NCBI RefSeq assembly: GCF_965227735.1
Contig: NZ_OZ245776.1
Span: 2,480,001-2,544,000, forward strand
From: Larkinella sp965227735
Lineage (GTDB): Bacteria > Bacteroidota > Bacteroidia > Cytophagales > Spirosomataceae
Direction of reading: 5' to 3'
DNA: 64,000 nucleotides
How positions within the stretch are numbered: the stretch's first letter is position 1; every line of letters begins with the position of its first letter. The notes under the pieces are model-generated. The model searched no databases, was not told where the DNA came from, and worked only from the letters and a program-made list of their open reading frames with translations. A program made the position numbers and the translations under genes. Of the stretch, positions 25,909 through 33,245 are shown piece by piece.

Positions 25909-26612
25909 ACGATGACGGAGGTTTGCGCCGATGCAGGGGAGCCCGGTTGCGTGGCAGGATGAACAAGGGTGAATGCCGTTAGCCAGCAAAAAAGGCCTAA
26001 TTGAAGCGACTGGCGGAGCTGCGAAAGCGCACGACTTAAATGCGCTTCGATCGTTTTCGGAGAAATCTGGAGTTCGTCGGCAATTTCGCGGTGCTTTTTG
26101 CCTTCAAACCGGCTCATCACAAACACGCGCTGGCATTGCGGGGGAAGCAGCCGAACGGTTTCTTCGATGCGCTGGTAGAGTTCGGTATACTGGAGCAATT
26201 GTTCGGGATCGAGTGCAAAATCGGCGTCCATTCCATCGGCTTCGTCCTCCGCAGGCATCGCTTCCTGCCGAAATTCCAGCCGCAGATGCGTGTAAGCCCG
26301 TTTCCGGACGGCAGCATACAAATACGCCTGATAGGACGTGGTAATGTGCTGATGAACCTGGTTTTTCCAGAAACTGAAAAACACTTCGCTCACCAGGTCT
26401 TCAGCAATGGTGCGCGAATGGACAAACCGAACCGCCTGACTGCACAGCGTCCGGTAATACCGCCGGAAAAGCAGCTCGTAGCCCCGCCGGGCGTCGCTCT
26501 CGAACGTCTGCCGAATCAGAAATTCGGTATCGACCACCACCGGTTCCGCAGGTGGCTGCCGGAATGGATTGGAGGGAACAGGATTTTCGGGTAGATTTTC
26601 GGCCATCGACAA
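25905..26612 (-). CDS. ECF sigma factor, FecI-like, with hydrophobic C-terminal tail
   Basis: A 235-residue ECF sigma factor. The sigma-2 region (about 40-105) shows GYELLFRRYYRTLCSQAVRF and AEDLVSEVFFSFWKN, with TSYQAYLYAAVRKRAYTHLR after it. The sigma-4 region (about 155-205) shows LPPQCQRVFVMSRFEGKKHREIADEL and SPKTIEAHLSRALSQLR. After sigma-4 comes a hydrophobic stretch (LGLFCWLTAFTLV) and a low-complexity tail to the end. The tail may aid membrane or FecR contact. It overlaps fecR by four bases. Family knowledge says it is freed when SusC binds its ligand and then activates this PUL. Confidence 0.94.
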   Translation of the reverse strand: MSMAENLPENPVPSNPFRQPPAEPVVVDTEFLIRQTFESDARRGYELLFRRYYRTLCSQAVRFVHSRTIAEDLVSEVFFSFWKNQVHQHITTSYQAYLYAAVRKRAYTHLRLEFRQEAMPAEDEADGMDADFALDPEQLLQYTELYQRIEETVRLLPPQCQRVFVMSRFEGKKHREIADELQISPKTIEAHLSRALSQLRQSLQLGLFCWLTAFTLVHPATQPGSPASAQTSVIV

Positions 26613-26710
26613 AGGAAGACAAACGGATCGGATTTACAACTAAGTCCGCGAAACCGGGTCTATCCCCTAGTCTATTCGTAGATTTTTTTTTATTATTCTC
26701 AGATTTCCAC

Positions 26711-26748
26711 AAAAAAACCGCGTCCTGATGATCAGGAACGCGGTTCGT
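26711..26748 (-). terminator. Rho-independent terminator downstream of yceI
   Basis: An imperfect stem (AACCGCG-TCCTGA against TCAGGAACGCGGTT) is followed on the reverse strand by a run of T residues (the A tract at 26711-26718). It lies 20 bases past the yceI stop and also separates this unit from the PUL. Confidence 0.75.
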
Positions 26749-26768
26749 TACGGGGGTACGCTAAAAAC

Positions 26769-27443
26769 TTATTTCGTTTTTACGCCGGAAGCTGCTTGGT
26801 CGGCCGTGGCCACAATGTTCATATCGACGGTAAAGTCATCGTAGATCACTTTGTCGCCCAGGTTATCAAAGAATGATTTCGAACCGTATTTAATCTCGAA
26901 TTTAGCACGGTTGATGGTAGCTTTTCCACTAGCCGTCAGCGTGTTACCCGAAACAGAATACGTCACCGGGAACGTGACGGGGTTCGTGATGCCTTTGATC
27001 GTCAGATCGCCGGTTACATCGGCGACATTACCGGCGGTGGCTTTCACTTTCGTGATTTTGAAGGTGGCAACCGGGTGTTTGGCAACCGAGAAGAAATCGT
27101 CCGATTTCAGGTGATTGATCAACTTGTCGTGGTATTCCTTGTTGTCTTTCAGGTCGGTGCTGGTCATTGTCCGGAGGTCGATGGATACGAGACCGCCTTT
27201 CAACTGGTTACCGCTGAGGGTCAGATAGCCTTTTTCAGCTTTTACGGGGCCGGTGTGTTCGCCGGTTACTTTTTTACCATTCCAGGTCAATACGCTTTTA
27301 TCGACGTCGATGTTGTACGTCGTCGTTTTGGCGACACTCTTCTTGGCGTTTTTGTCATTGCCGGAAACACCAGTGTTGGCTGCTACAGGATTGCTGATTG
27401 CTACGCTCAGGGCCACGAATCCTACTAAAATTTGCTTGTACAT
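26769..27443 (-). CDS. Exported YceI-family lipid-binding-like protein
   Basis: A 224-residue protein with a signal peptide (MYKQILVGFVALSVAISNPVAA) and one YceI domain (lipocalin-like barrel). It shows YNIDVDKSVLTWNGKKVTGEHTG at the start, SDDFFSVAKHPVATFKITKV, the DVTGDLTIKGITNPVTFPV motif, and KYGSKSFFDNLGDKVIYDDF near the end. Family members bind isoprenoid-type lipids in the periplasm. A MarR regulator gene lies immediately upstream on the same strand (67-base gap), a pairing frequent in Bacteroidota that suggests MarR controls it. Confidence 0.94.
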   Translation of the reverse strand: MYKQILVGFVALSVAISNPVAANTGVSGNDKNAKKSVAKTTTYNIDVDKSVLTWNGKKVTGEHTGPVKAEKGYLTLSGNQLKGGLVSIDLRTMTSTDLKDNKEYHDKLINHLKSDDFFSVAKHPVATFKITKVKATAGNVADVTGDLTIKGITNPVTFPVTYSVSGNTLTASGKATINRAKFEIKYGSKSFFDNLGDKVIYDDFTVDMNIVATADQAASGVKTK

Positions 27444-27510
27444 GAGATTAATTTTTAATTTAGGGAAATTGGTTGGTTGTAATTTGATTTATTGGTAAAA
27501 AAAGGGATTG

Positions 27511-27978
27511 CTATTCTGACGATCCACGCAGTTTGTCGAGCAGGCGGTTTAGCTCATTGGCTTCTTCTTCGGTCAGGTTATGAAACCGCTTTTCCCACTG
27601 ATTCTGGTGCTGATCCATGATTTTCAATAGATCCAGCCCTTTCTCGGTGATCACGACGTCGACCGCCCGACGGTCGTTGGGGCATTCGGTGCGCTGGGCT
27701 AATTCTTTTGCAAGCAATTTATCGACCAAACGGGACGCATTCGACATTTTATCCAGCATCCGCTCGGTAATATCCGCTACTTTGACCGGGTTAGGGTACT
27801 GTCCGCGCAAAATCCGGAGGACATTGTATTGCTGAATGGTTAACCCATACGGTTTTAGTAAATACATCTGCTCATCGCATACCCACCCGTTGGTATACAT
27901 CAGGTTCACCGTCATCCGGTGATACGGAGACCGGAACGATGTGGTTTGTTTGATGTCATTCTCGATTGGCATTGTCAT
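27511..27978 (-). CDS. MarR-family transcriptional regulator
   Basis: A 155-residue winged-helix protein of the MarR family. Recognisable are LKPYGLTIQQYNVLRILRGQ, VKVADITERMLDKMSNASRLVDKLLAKEL (recognition helix) and the wing RTECPNDRRAVDVVITEKG. The C-terminal helices (LLKIMDQHQNQWEKRF, EEANELNRLLDKL) would form the dimer interface. MarR proteins usually repress their own operon and let go on binding an aromatic or oxidising ligand. Here the likely target is the marR-yceI unit. Upstream, GTTACA at 28057 and TGTAAC at 28085 are inverted but lie far apart, so no operator is assigned. ATG at 27972 is an alternative start. Confidence 0.93.
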   Translation of the reverse strand: MTMPIENDIKQTTSFRSPYHRMTVNLMYTNGWVCDEQMYLLKPYGLTIQQYNVLRILRGQYPNPVKVADITERMLDKMSNASRLVDKLLAKELAQRTECPNDRRAVDVVITEKGLDLLKIMDQHQNQWEKRFHNLTEEEANELNRLLDKLRGSSE

Positions 27979-28112
27979 TTTTGCTAAGTGAGGAACGGCT
28001 TCTTCGGTTCAGTTGCAAAATAACCATTTCACCTTTAATTACCAGTCCCCGTTAACGTTACAAATATACTGTCTATACATTTAATGTAACAACATTATAT
28101 TCAAAAAAAGTT

Positions 28113-30071
28113 TCAGCGGTATGGAATAATTTCTGGTGCCGAGGTGTCGAAGTCGCGGAAACGGGCGGTGGGCACGCCTTCGAAGGCTGGCCGGAAGGGT
28201 GCCGGGTTGTTGGGAATATTGGGATACCAGGCAATCCGGATCTGGAAACTGTTGAAGGTCAGGTTCTCATTTCGTAACCGAAATGCCACGCCATAACCCT
28301 GATAAAGAGGTCCCTGGAACAGTTTCCGGGTCTGGTAGGTAACCAAACCAAGGTTGGCAAAGGTGACAATGGCCACCCGAAAACCGACGATGTTCAGACG
28401 GGAGAATAAAATATTTTCGAGATTGGTCAATAATAACTTCGTACCGCGCAATTCGTTGTTGTTGATCCCGAGCCGGTCGCGGCCACTCAGCGTCAGGTAT
28501 TCATTGGTGAACCGCTGAGAACCCATCGTGTAGCGGAAATTGATAAAATGCCGCCAGTTGCCCCAGTTGGTCGTTCGAAGGGGGGTGAAATAACTCGACT
28601 CCAGCGAAAAAACACCCTGCTCCACGGTGGTCTTGCTCCGCAGAAAACTGCCGATACTCAACGCGCCATACAGATATCCGAACGATTCGAGGTAATGCGC
28701 TTTGGAGTATTTGAAACCCAGGTACTTGCGCTGACCCAGTTCGGCATTATCGTAGCCCGCCACAATGGACGCCAGACTCCCAAAGGGAACGTCCTCTGTC
28801 CGGCCAAAACCGTAGATCAATACATCCCGCACATAGCGCCGACGCGACAAACCGATGCTGAACAGCGTGGCATTCGTATTCTGAAACAACTGATTCGTGT
28901 CTTGCCGCACTTCCGGCCGGTTGGTGAAAGCCAGTCGCGTAAACCGGGCGGCCACCACCAGCCGCGTTCGGTCGTCTCCTTCCCCCAAAAAACTGAAGAA
29001 CGGTTTGAAGGCATAACCAGCCCAGACGTCATTATAATAATAGCCGAGCTTGGTGAGCTGAGCGCTGTCTTCCGAAAAAACGATGTAGCGGGGAAACCGG
29101 TTGTAACTCAATTCGGCCGAACCCGCCCACTTGGTATCCGGCGTCAGAAACGGGCGATAGAAGCGCACTGCGTACTGTTTCAAATCGCGGGTTTCTACCA
29201 GATCGGCCTGCCCGGTAAAAAACGTTTTGCCGATGTATGGAACAATATACCGCCCCCGGTATTCGAGTTTTTGAAAGGGATCGTCGGCGTTATACGCAAT
29301 CTGGTTGGAAAAGGTGTGGGCCAGCCCCCGGAAGTTTCGCTGCTCCAGGCGCAGATCGAACCGGTTAAAACCGCCCACACTACCCGATGGCAATAACGAC
29401 CAGACATCCTGCGTGATGACGTAGACATCGACAAAACCCCGGCTTCCTTCGTGCGGCACCACGATGATCCGCGCATCGTGAAACACATTGGAATTCCGCA
29501 ACAGCCGCTCGTTGTCGCGCAGCGTGTCCGGACTGATGCGGTCGCCCTCTTCGAACAGCAGAAACGACCGCCGGATTACGCCCTCGCGGGTGTCGGCGTG
29601 GAGCTGGTTTGCCGTTCGTTCGAGCCAGCTTCGGGGTCGGCGCAACGTATCGTATACACTGGGGCCAAAAACACCCAGCCGCCGGATGTAGATTTTATTG
29701 ATCACCCGGCCCTGGTATTTCACGAACGGATTGGCTTCAATCTCATTAACATCCCCGGTTTTAATCCGGCTGTTATACATGTCGTGAAACAGCAGTTTGT
29801 GTAGTTCGCGCGTGATCTTGCGTTTGAACATCCGGTTTTTCAGGTTCGTGTAAAACAAACTGTCCCGCACCACCTGTTTGGCATCCCGAATGCCTTTCGT
29901 AATCGAATCTGCCCGGGTGAGCGAATCGCCTTTGGTGTCGGGAACGGGAATTTTAATTTCCTGCGCCACCGAAACCGAAACCGCCAGCAGCAGCCATACG
30001 ATCGTCAGCCAGCCCCTGTGAATGAGCCGGAATCTCCTGAAATCGATCTGACGATCTTTGACTGGTTTCAC
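28113..30071 (-). CDS. Omp85-like outer-membrane beta-barrel protein with POTRA-like N-terminus
   Basis: A 652-residue exported protein (signal segment GWLTIVWLLLAVSVSVAQ). The N-terminal 250 residues include VINKIYIRRLGVFGPSVYD, RRSFLLFEEGDRISPDTLRDNERLLRNSNVF and DVYVITQDVWSLLPSGS, the form of a POTRA domain. The rest has alternating aromatic/polar strands typical of a barrel (GFNRFDLRLEQRNFRGLAHTFSNQ, NFRYTMGSQRF) and a C-terminal strand with FNSFQIRIAWYPN. This resembles BamA/TamA relatives but is not the housekeeping BamA (too few POTRA domains). Role is unknown. It is followed by a GNAT gene on the same strand only two bases away. Confidence 0.78.
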   Translation of the reverse strand: MKPVKDRQIDFRRFRLIHRGWLTIVWLLLAVSVSVAQEIKIPVPDTKGDSLTRADSITKGIRDAKQVVRDSLFYTNLKNRMFKRKITRELHKLLFHDMYNSRIKTGDVNEIEANPFVKYQGRVINKIYIRRLGVFGPSVYDTLRRPRSWLERTANQLHADTREGVIRRSFLLFEEGDRISPDTLRDNERLLRNSNVFHDARIIVVPHEGSRGFVDVYVITQDVWSLLPSGSVGGFNRFDLRLEQRNFRGLAHTFSNQIAYNADDPFQKLEYRGRYIVPYIGKTFFTGQADLVETRDLKQYAVRFYRPFLTPDTKWAGSAELSYNRFPRYIVFSEDSAQLTKLGYYYNDVWAGYAFKPFFSFLGEGDDRTRLVVAARFTRLAFTNRPEVRQDTNQLFQNTNATLFSIGLSRRRYVRDVLIYGFGRTEDVPFGSLASIVAGYDNAELGQRKYLGFKYSKAHYLESFGYLYGALSIGSFLRSKTTVEQGVFSLESSYFTPLRTTNWGNWRHFINFRYTMGSQRFTNEYLTLSGRDRLGINNNELRGTKLLLTNLENILFSRLNIVGFRVAIVTFANLGLVTYQTRKLFQGPLYQGYGVAFRLRNENLTFNSFQIRIAWYPNIPNNPAPFRPAFEGVPTARFRDFDTSAPEIIPYR

Positions 30072-30072
30072 G

Positions 30073-30603
30073 CTACTGTACTTCTTTTTTCATCCAGTAA
30101 TCCCGCTGCCTTTCGTGGCCAAACTGAAAATAATGCCACCCGCATTTCTGAAAACCCATCCGCTCATAAAAGCCAATGCCCCGTTTGTTCCGCTCCCAGA
30201 CCCCCAGCCACAACGTTTTGTACCCTTCCTGACGGGCCCGATCGAGGCAGTTTTCCATGAGTTGTCTCCCCAATCCGTTCCCGATCTGACTATCCAATAC
30301 GTATAAACGCTGAATTTCGATGGCATGTTGGCCTTTGAGCTGACGGGGTGGGCGGTTTCTTCGTAATTTCGCATAGCCCACCACTTCCTGATCGGAACCA
30401 ACGGTTACTAAAAAAGTTACTTTGGGGTCCAACAGTTCCTGGCGGGTTTGTTCCACAGAAAAAGCTTCTTCTATATACGCTTCAACCAGTTCGGCCGGAT
30501 TGTGCGGAGGCCCAAAAGCTTCCCGCATCGTCCGGATCGCCAGATCGGTCAGCGCCACCGCATCGTCCAGGGTAGCGGTTCGAATCTGAAAGGGTGTTTT
30601 CAA
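30073..30603 (-). CDS. GNAT-family N-acetyltransferase
   Basis: A 176-residue acetyltransferase of the GNAT fold. Motif A for acetyl-CoA binding is IEIQRLYVLDSQIGNGLGRQLMENCLDRA (the Q/R-x-x-G-x-G/A form). Motif B is WLGVWERNKRGIGFYERMGFQKCG. The N-terminus (FQIRTATLDDAVALTDLAIRTMREAFG) is typical of RimI/WecD-like members. Acetyl-CoA transfers to an amine on a small molecule or peptide; the substrate cannot be read from sequence. It ends one base before the start codon of the barrel gene and is probably co-transcribed with it. Confidence 0.9.
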   Translation of the reverse strand: MKTPFQIRTATLDDAVALTDLAIRTMREAFGPPHNPAELVEAYIEEAFSVEQTRQELLDPKVTFLVTVGSDQEVVGYAKLRRNRPPRQLKGQHAIEIQRLYVLDSQIGNGLGRQLMENCLDRARQEGYKTLWLGVWERNKRGIGFYERMGFQKCGWHYFQFGHERQRDYWMKKEVQ

Positions 30604-30689
30604 GACCAGTTTAGTTGTTATGTTTGCAGGGAATAGATGCTTTTGCCCCGTTAACCGTTTAAAGTATACGAATAATATTTCAAAAATCC

Positions 30690-31283
30690 ATGCAATTAAC
30701 CCGTCCCCTGGTGTTGGCCTCTAATTCGCCCCGCCGACAACAACTGATGCGTGAAATGGGGTGTACGTTCCGCGTTGACGTTCGACCGACCGACGAAAGC
30801 TTCCCGGCCGACATGCCCATTGCCGTTGTTCCGGCATTTCTGGCGCGTCAGAAAGCCGACCGGTTTCGGTCCGATCTGGGCGACCAACTGGTTTTGTGCG
30901 CCGACACCATCGTCGTTGTCGATTCCGATATTCTGAACAAACCCGCCGATGCCGACGAAGCCGTGCAGATGCTCCGGCGGTTGTCGGGCCGGGCGCACCA
31001 GGTTATGACGGGCGTTTGCCTGCTGTCGGCCGAAGAAACCGTTTCATTTACCGACGTGGTTACGGTGGTTTTCAATCCGCTGGACGATTACGAAATCCAC
31101 GCCTACGTTGAAAAATACCGTCCCTTCGACAAAGCCGGGGCCTATGGGGTTCAGGAACCCATCGGCATGATCGGCATCCAGCGCATCGAAGGTTCTTTTT
31201 ACACCGTAATGGGATTACCGGTCCACCGGGTTTATCAGGCTTTGAAGCGTTACGAAGTCCGCACCAAAATTTACAATCCCTGA
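30690..31283 (+). CDS. maf: Maf-family nucleotide pyrophosphatase
   Basis: A 197-residue Maf protein, which hydrolyses non-canonical or dTTP/UTP nucleotides to monophosphates in the cytoplasm. It has LVLASNSPRRQQLMREMG at the N-terminus, the conserved DESF in RPTDESFPADMPI, LVLCADTIVVVDSDILNKP with the catalytic Asp, the LSGRAHQVMTGVCLL helix, and the DKAGAYGVQEPIGMIGIQRIEGSFYTVMGLP C-terminal block. The pattern fits the YhdE-like subfamily. It starts a forward cluster with moaC/mobA, but a 61-base gap separates them. Confidence 0.95.
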   Translation: MQLTRPLVLASNSPRRQQLMREMGCTFRVDVRPTDESFPADMPIAVVPAFLARQKADRFRSDLGDQLVLCADTIVVVDSDILNKPADADEAVQMLRRLSGRAHQVMTGVCLLSAEETVSFTDVVTVVFNPLDDYEIHAYVEKYRPFDKAGAYGVQEPIGMIGIQRIEGSFYTVMGLPVHRVYQALKRYEVRTKIYNP

Positions 31284-31344
31284 GCTTCAGGAAAGCAAGC
31301 TGTTCAGGATTCGTTATTCAGTATTCGATGTTCGTTATTAAAAC

Positions 31345-31821
31345 ATGAAAGAGTTTACCCATATCGATCCCAAAGGCAATCCGTCGATGGTTGACGTCAG
31401 CGACAAGGCCATTACCCGGCGCGTGGCCCGCGCCCGGAGCATTGTGGTGCTGAACGACGACATCATGCAGCACCTGCAGGGGCAGGATATTCAGACCAAA
31501 AAAGGGCCGGTTTTTCAAACTGCCATCATCGCCGGTACCATGGCTGCCAAACGAACGTCCGATCTGATTCCGCTTTGCCACCCGCTCGGTCTCGACAGTT
31601 GCAAACTGACCATCACCGCCGACGGAAACGAGGTGATCATCGAATGCACCACGGCCCTCGAGGCCAAAACCGGCGTTGAGATGGAAGCACTCGTGGGCGC
31701 GTCGGTGGCGGCCCTGACGGTGTATGACATGTGCAAGGCGTTTTCGCACGATATTGTGATCAAAGAAACCCGGTTGCTGGACAAAACCGGCGGAAAAAAT
31801 GACTTTCACCAAACCACCTGA
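31345..31821 (+). CDS. moaC: Cyclic pyranopterin monophosphate synthase MoaC
   Basis: A 158-residue protein matching MoaC throughout. It has FTHIDPKGNPSMVDVSDKAITRR, GTMAAKRTSDLIPLCHPLGLDSC, ECTTALEAKTGVEMEALVGASVAALTVYDMCKAF and the terminal IKETRLLDKTGGK. The enzyme converts the 3',8-cyclo-GTP intermediate made by MoaA into cyclic pyranopterin monophosphate in molybdenum cofactor synthesis. Its end overlaps mobA by 23 bases in another frame, so the two are co-translated. MoaA, MoaD and MoaE are not in this window. Confidence 0.97.
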   Translation: MKEFTHIDPKGNPSMVDVSDKAITRRVARARSIVVLNDDIMQHLQGQDIQTKKGPVFQTAIIAGTMAAKRTSDLIPLCHPLGLDSCKLTITADGNEVIIECTTALEAKTGVEMEALVGASVAALTVYDMCKAFSHDIVIKETRLLDKTGGKNDFHQTT

Positions 31822-32485
31822 AGCAAGCGCTCCCCTGCTGGGTCTGGTGCTGGCCGGTGGGCGCAGCACCCGCATGGGGGTGGACAAAAGCACCATTGTC
31901 TACCACGGGAAACCGCAGTACGAATACCTCCACGATCTGCTGGCCAAATATTGCGACGACGTTTTTTTGTCGGTCAATGCGGAGCAGGCGCTTCAACTAG
32001 CCGACAGCCGGTTTAAACTTATTCCGGACGATTCGACGGTAAAGGGTCCGTTGGCCGGTATTTTGACGGCTTTCCAAAACCAGTCGGCCTACCACGCCTG
32101 GCTGGTGGTGGTGTGCGATTTGCCTTTTTTATCCGAACAATCGATCCAAAAACTGGTCTTCAACCGAACGAGTGAAACCATCGCGACGGCTTTCTGGGAC
32201 AGCGACCACCGGTTTCCGGAACCGTCCGTTTGCATTTGGGAGCCAGCCGCCTATCCGGCTATCCTTCGGGGCATCGCCGAAGGCACGCCCTACCCGCGGA
32301 CCATTCTAATGAACAACGCGATCGAGTTGCTGGAAATCGAGGACGTGAGCGAGCTGACCAACGTGAATACCCCGGATTTTCTAGCACCCCAACGGCAGGA
32401 TGCTGTTTTTTTGCGGGAAGCCATTCGGCTCGCCAAAGAAGGAAACCGAACCGGAGAAACCGGGCAAAGCGATGACGGTTTTTGA
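31799..32485 (+). CDS. mobA: Molybdenum cofactor guanylyltransferase-like nucleotidyltransferase
   Basis: A 228-residue NTP-transferase with the MobA N-terminal loop LGLVLAGGRSTRMGVDKSTI, the conserved VVVCDLPFLSEQSIQKLV and FPEPSVCIWEPAAYPAIL. It would attach GMP to the molybdenum cofactor to give the bis-guanine dinucleotide form. The long C-terminal stretch (DVSELTNVNTPDFLAPQ, then a charged tail) fits the family. The start ATG lies within the 3' end of moaC. MocA (CMP transfer) is the main alternative, but the context with moaC supports a Moco role. Confidence 0.88.
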   Translation: MTFTKPPEASAPLLGLVLAGGRSTRMGVDKSTIVYHGKPQYEYLHDLLAKYCDDVFLSVNAEQALQLADSRFKLIPDDSTVKGPLAGILTAFQNQSAYHAWLVVVCDLPFLSEQSIQKLVFNRTSETIATAFWDSDHRFPEPSVCIWEPAAYPAILRGIAEGTPYPRTILMNNAIELLEIEDVSELTNVNTPDFLAPQRQDAVFLREAIRLAKEGNRTGETGQSDDGF

Positions 32486-32499
32486 ACACCAATTAAACA

Positions 32500-32566
32500 A
32501 ATGATGAGCGATGAATGGGCTCATGCGGACTGCCCCGTCATCGTTCATCATCCATCGTTCATCATT
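32500..32566. repeat. Imperfect intergenic palindrome after mobA
   Basis: AATGATGAGCGATGAAT at 32500-32516 is complementary with two mismatches to 32550-32566. It lies between mobA and the thiamine pyrophosphokinase gene and is based on ATGATGAACGATG-type units. It could form an mRNA hairpin within the transcript. Confidence 0.5.
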
Positions 32567-32576
32567 CTTTCAACTT

Positions 32577-33239
32577 ATGTCTTCTCACCACATTGTACGC
32601 GACAAACAGGAACCGGCCTTGCTGATTGCCAACGGCGAAAGCTGCGACCCCGACCTGCTGGGCCAACTGCTTGAATGGAATCCGTTCGTCGTCGTGCTGG
32701 ACAATGCCATCTGGCGCGTGCTGGACCTGGACATCAAGGTGGACGCCCTGCTCGGCGATTTTGACCTGCAACCGGATTTCGACCTGATTCGCGAACGGCA
32801 ATACCCCATCGAAATCATTCACACGCCCGATCAGAACAAAACCGACCTCGACAAAGGCATTGAATTTCTGATCGAACGCGGTTTTCCGGCCGTCAACATC
32901 GTCTGGGCCACGGGCCGCCGGGCCGATCACACCATGACCAATATGACGAACATTATTCGATATAAAGACCGGATTAAAGTCGTTATGGTCGATGATCATT
33001 CAAAAATTACGCCTTTGACCGGTTCTTTCGAAAAATGGTACGCCAAAGGCACGCCCATTTCGCTCATTCCGGTCGGCACTGTGGACGGCATCGTTACTGA
33101 AGGACTCAAATACAACCTGTCCGACGAAACCCTGACCCTGGGCTACCGAACCGGCAGCAGCAATGAAGCCGCCGAAGACGGTTTTGTAAAGATCCAGTAC
33201 CGAACCGGCGATTTGCTCCTGATGGAATGCTGGGATTAA
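32577..33239 (+). CDS. Thiamine pyrophosphokinase
   Basis: A 220-residue protein with the thiamine pyrophosphokinase catalytic domain. It has VVVLDNAIWRVLDLDIKVDALLGDFD with the Asp cluster for Mg-ATP, IHTPDQNKTDLDKGIEF and the ATGRRADHTMTNM motif. The C-terminal beta-sandwich (FEKWYAKGTPISLIPVG, GLKYNLSDETL, GSSNEAAEDGFV) binds thiamine. The enzyme transfers pyrophosphate from ATP to thiamine to give the cofactor TPP. An upstream in-frame ATG at 32511 would lie inside a palindrome, so 32577 is chosen. It lies downstream of mobA on the same strand. Confidence 0.93.
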   Translation: MSSHHIVRDKQEPALLIANGESCDPDLLGQLLEWNPFVVVLDNAIWRVLDLDIKVDALLGDFDLQPDFDLIRERQYPIEIIHTPDQNKTDLDKGIEFLIERGFPAVNIVWATGRRADHTMTNMTNIIRYKDRIKVVMVDDHSKITPLTGSFEKWYAKGTPISLIPVGTVDGIVTEGLKYNLSDETLTLGYRTGSSNEAAEDGFVKIQYRTGDLLLMECWD

Positions 33240-33245
33240 ACCGGC

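Noticed and set aside
28057..28090. GTTACA ... TGTAAC inverted words upstream of marR as a MarR operator
   Set aside because: The outer six bases pair but the 22 bases between do not, which is too loose for a typical MarR site.
28548..29396. Forward open frame of 282 codons opposite the Omp85-like gene
   Set aside because: No motifs, and the barrel protein on the other strand is coherent over its whole length.
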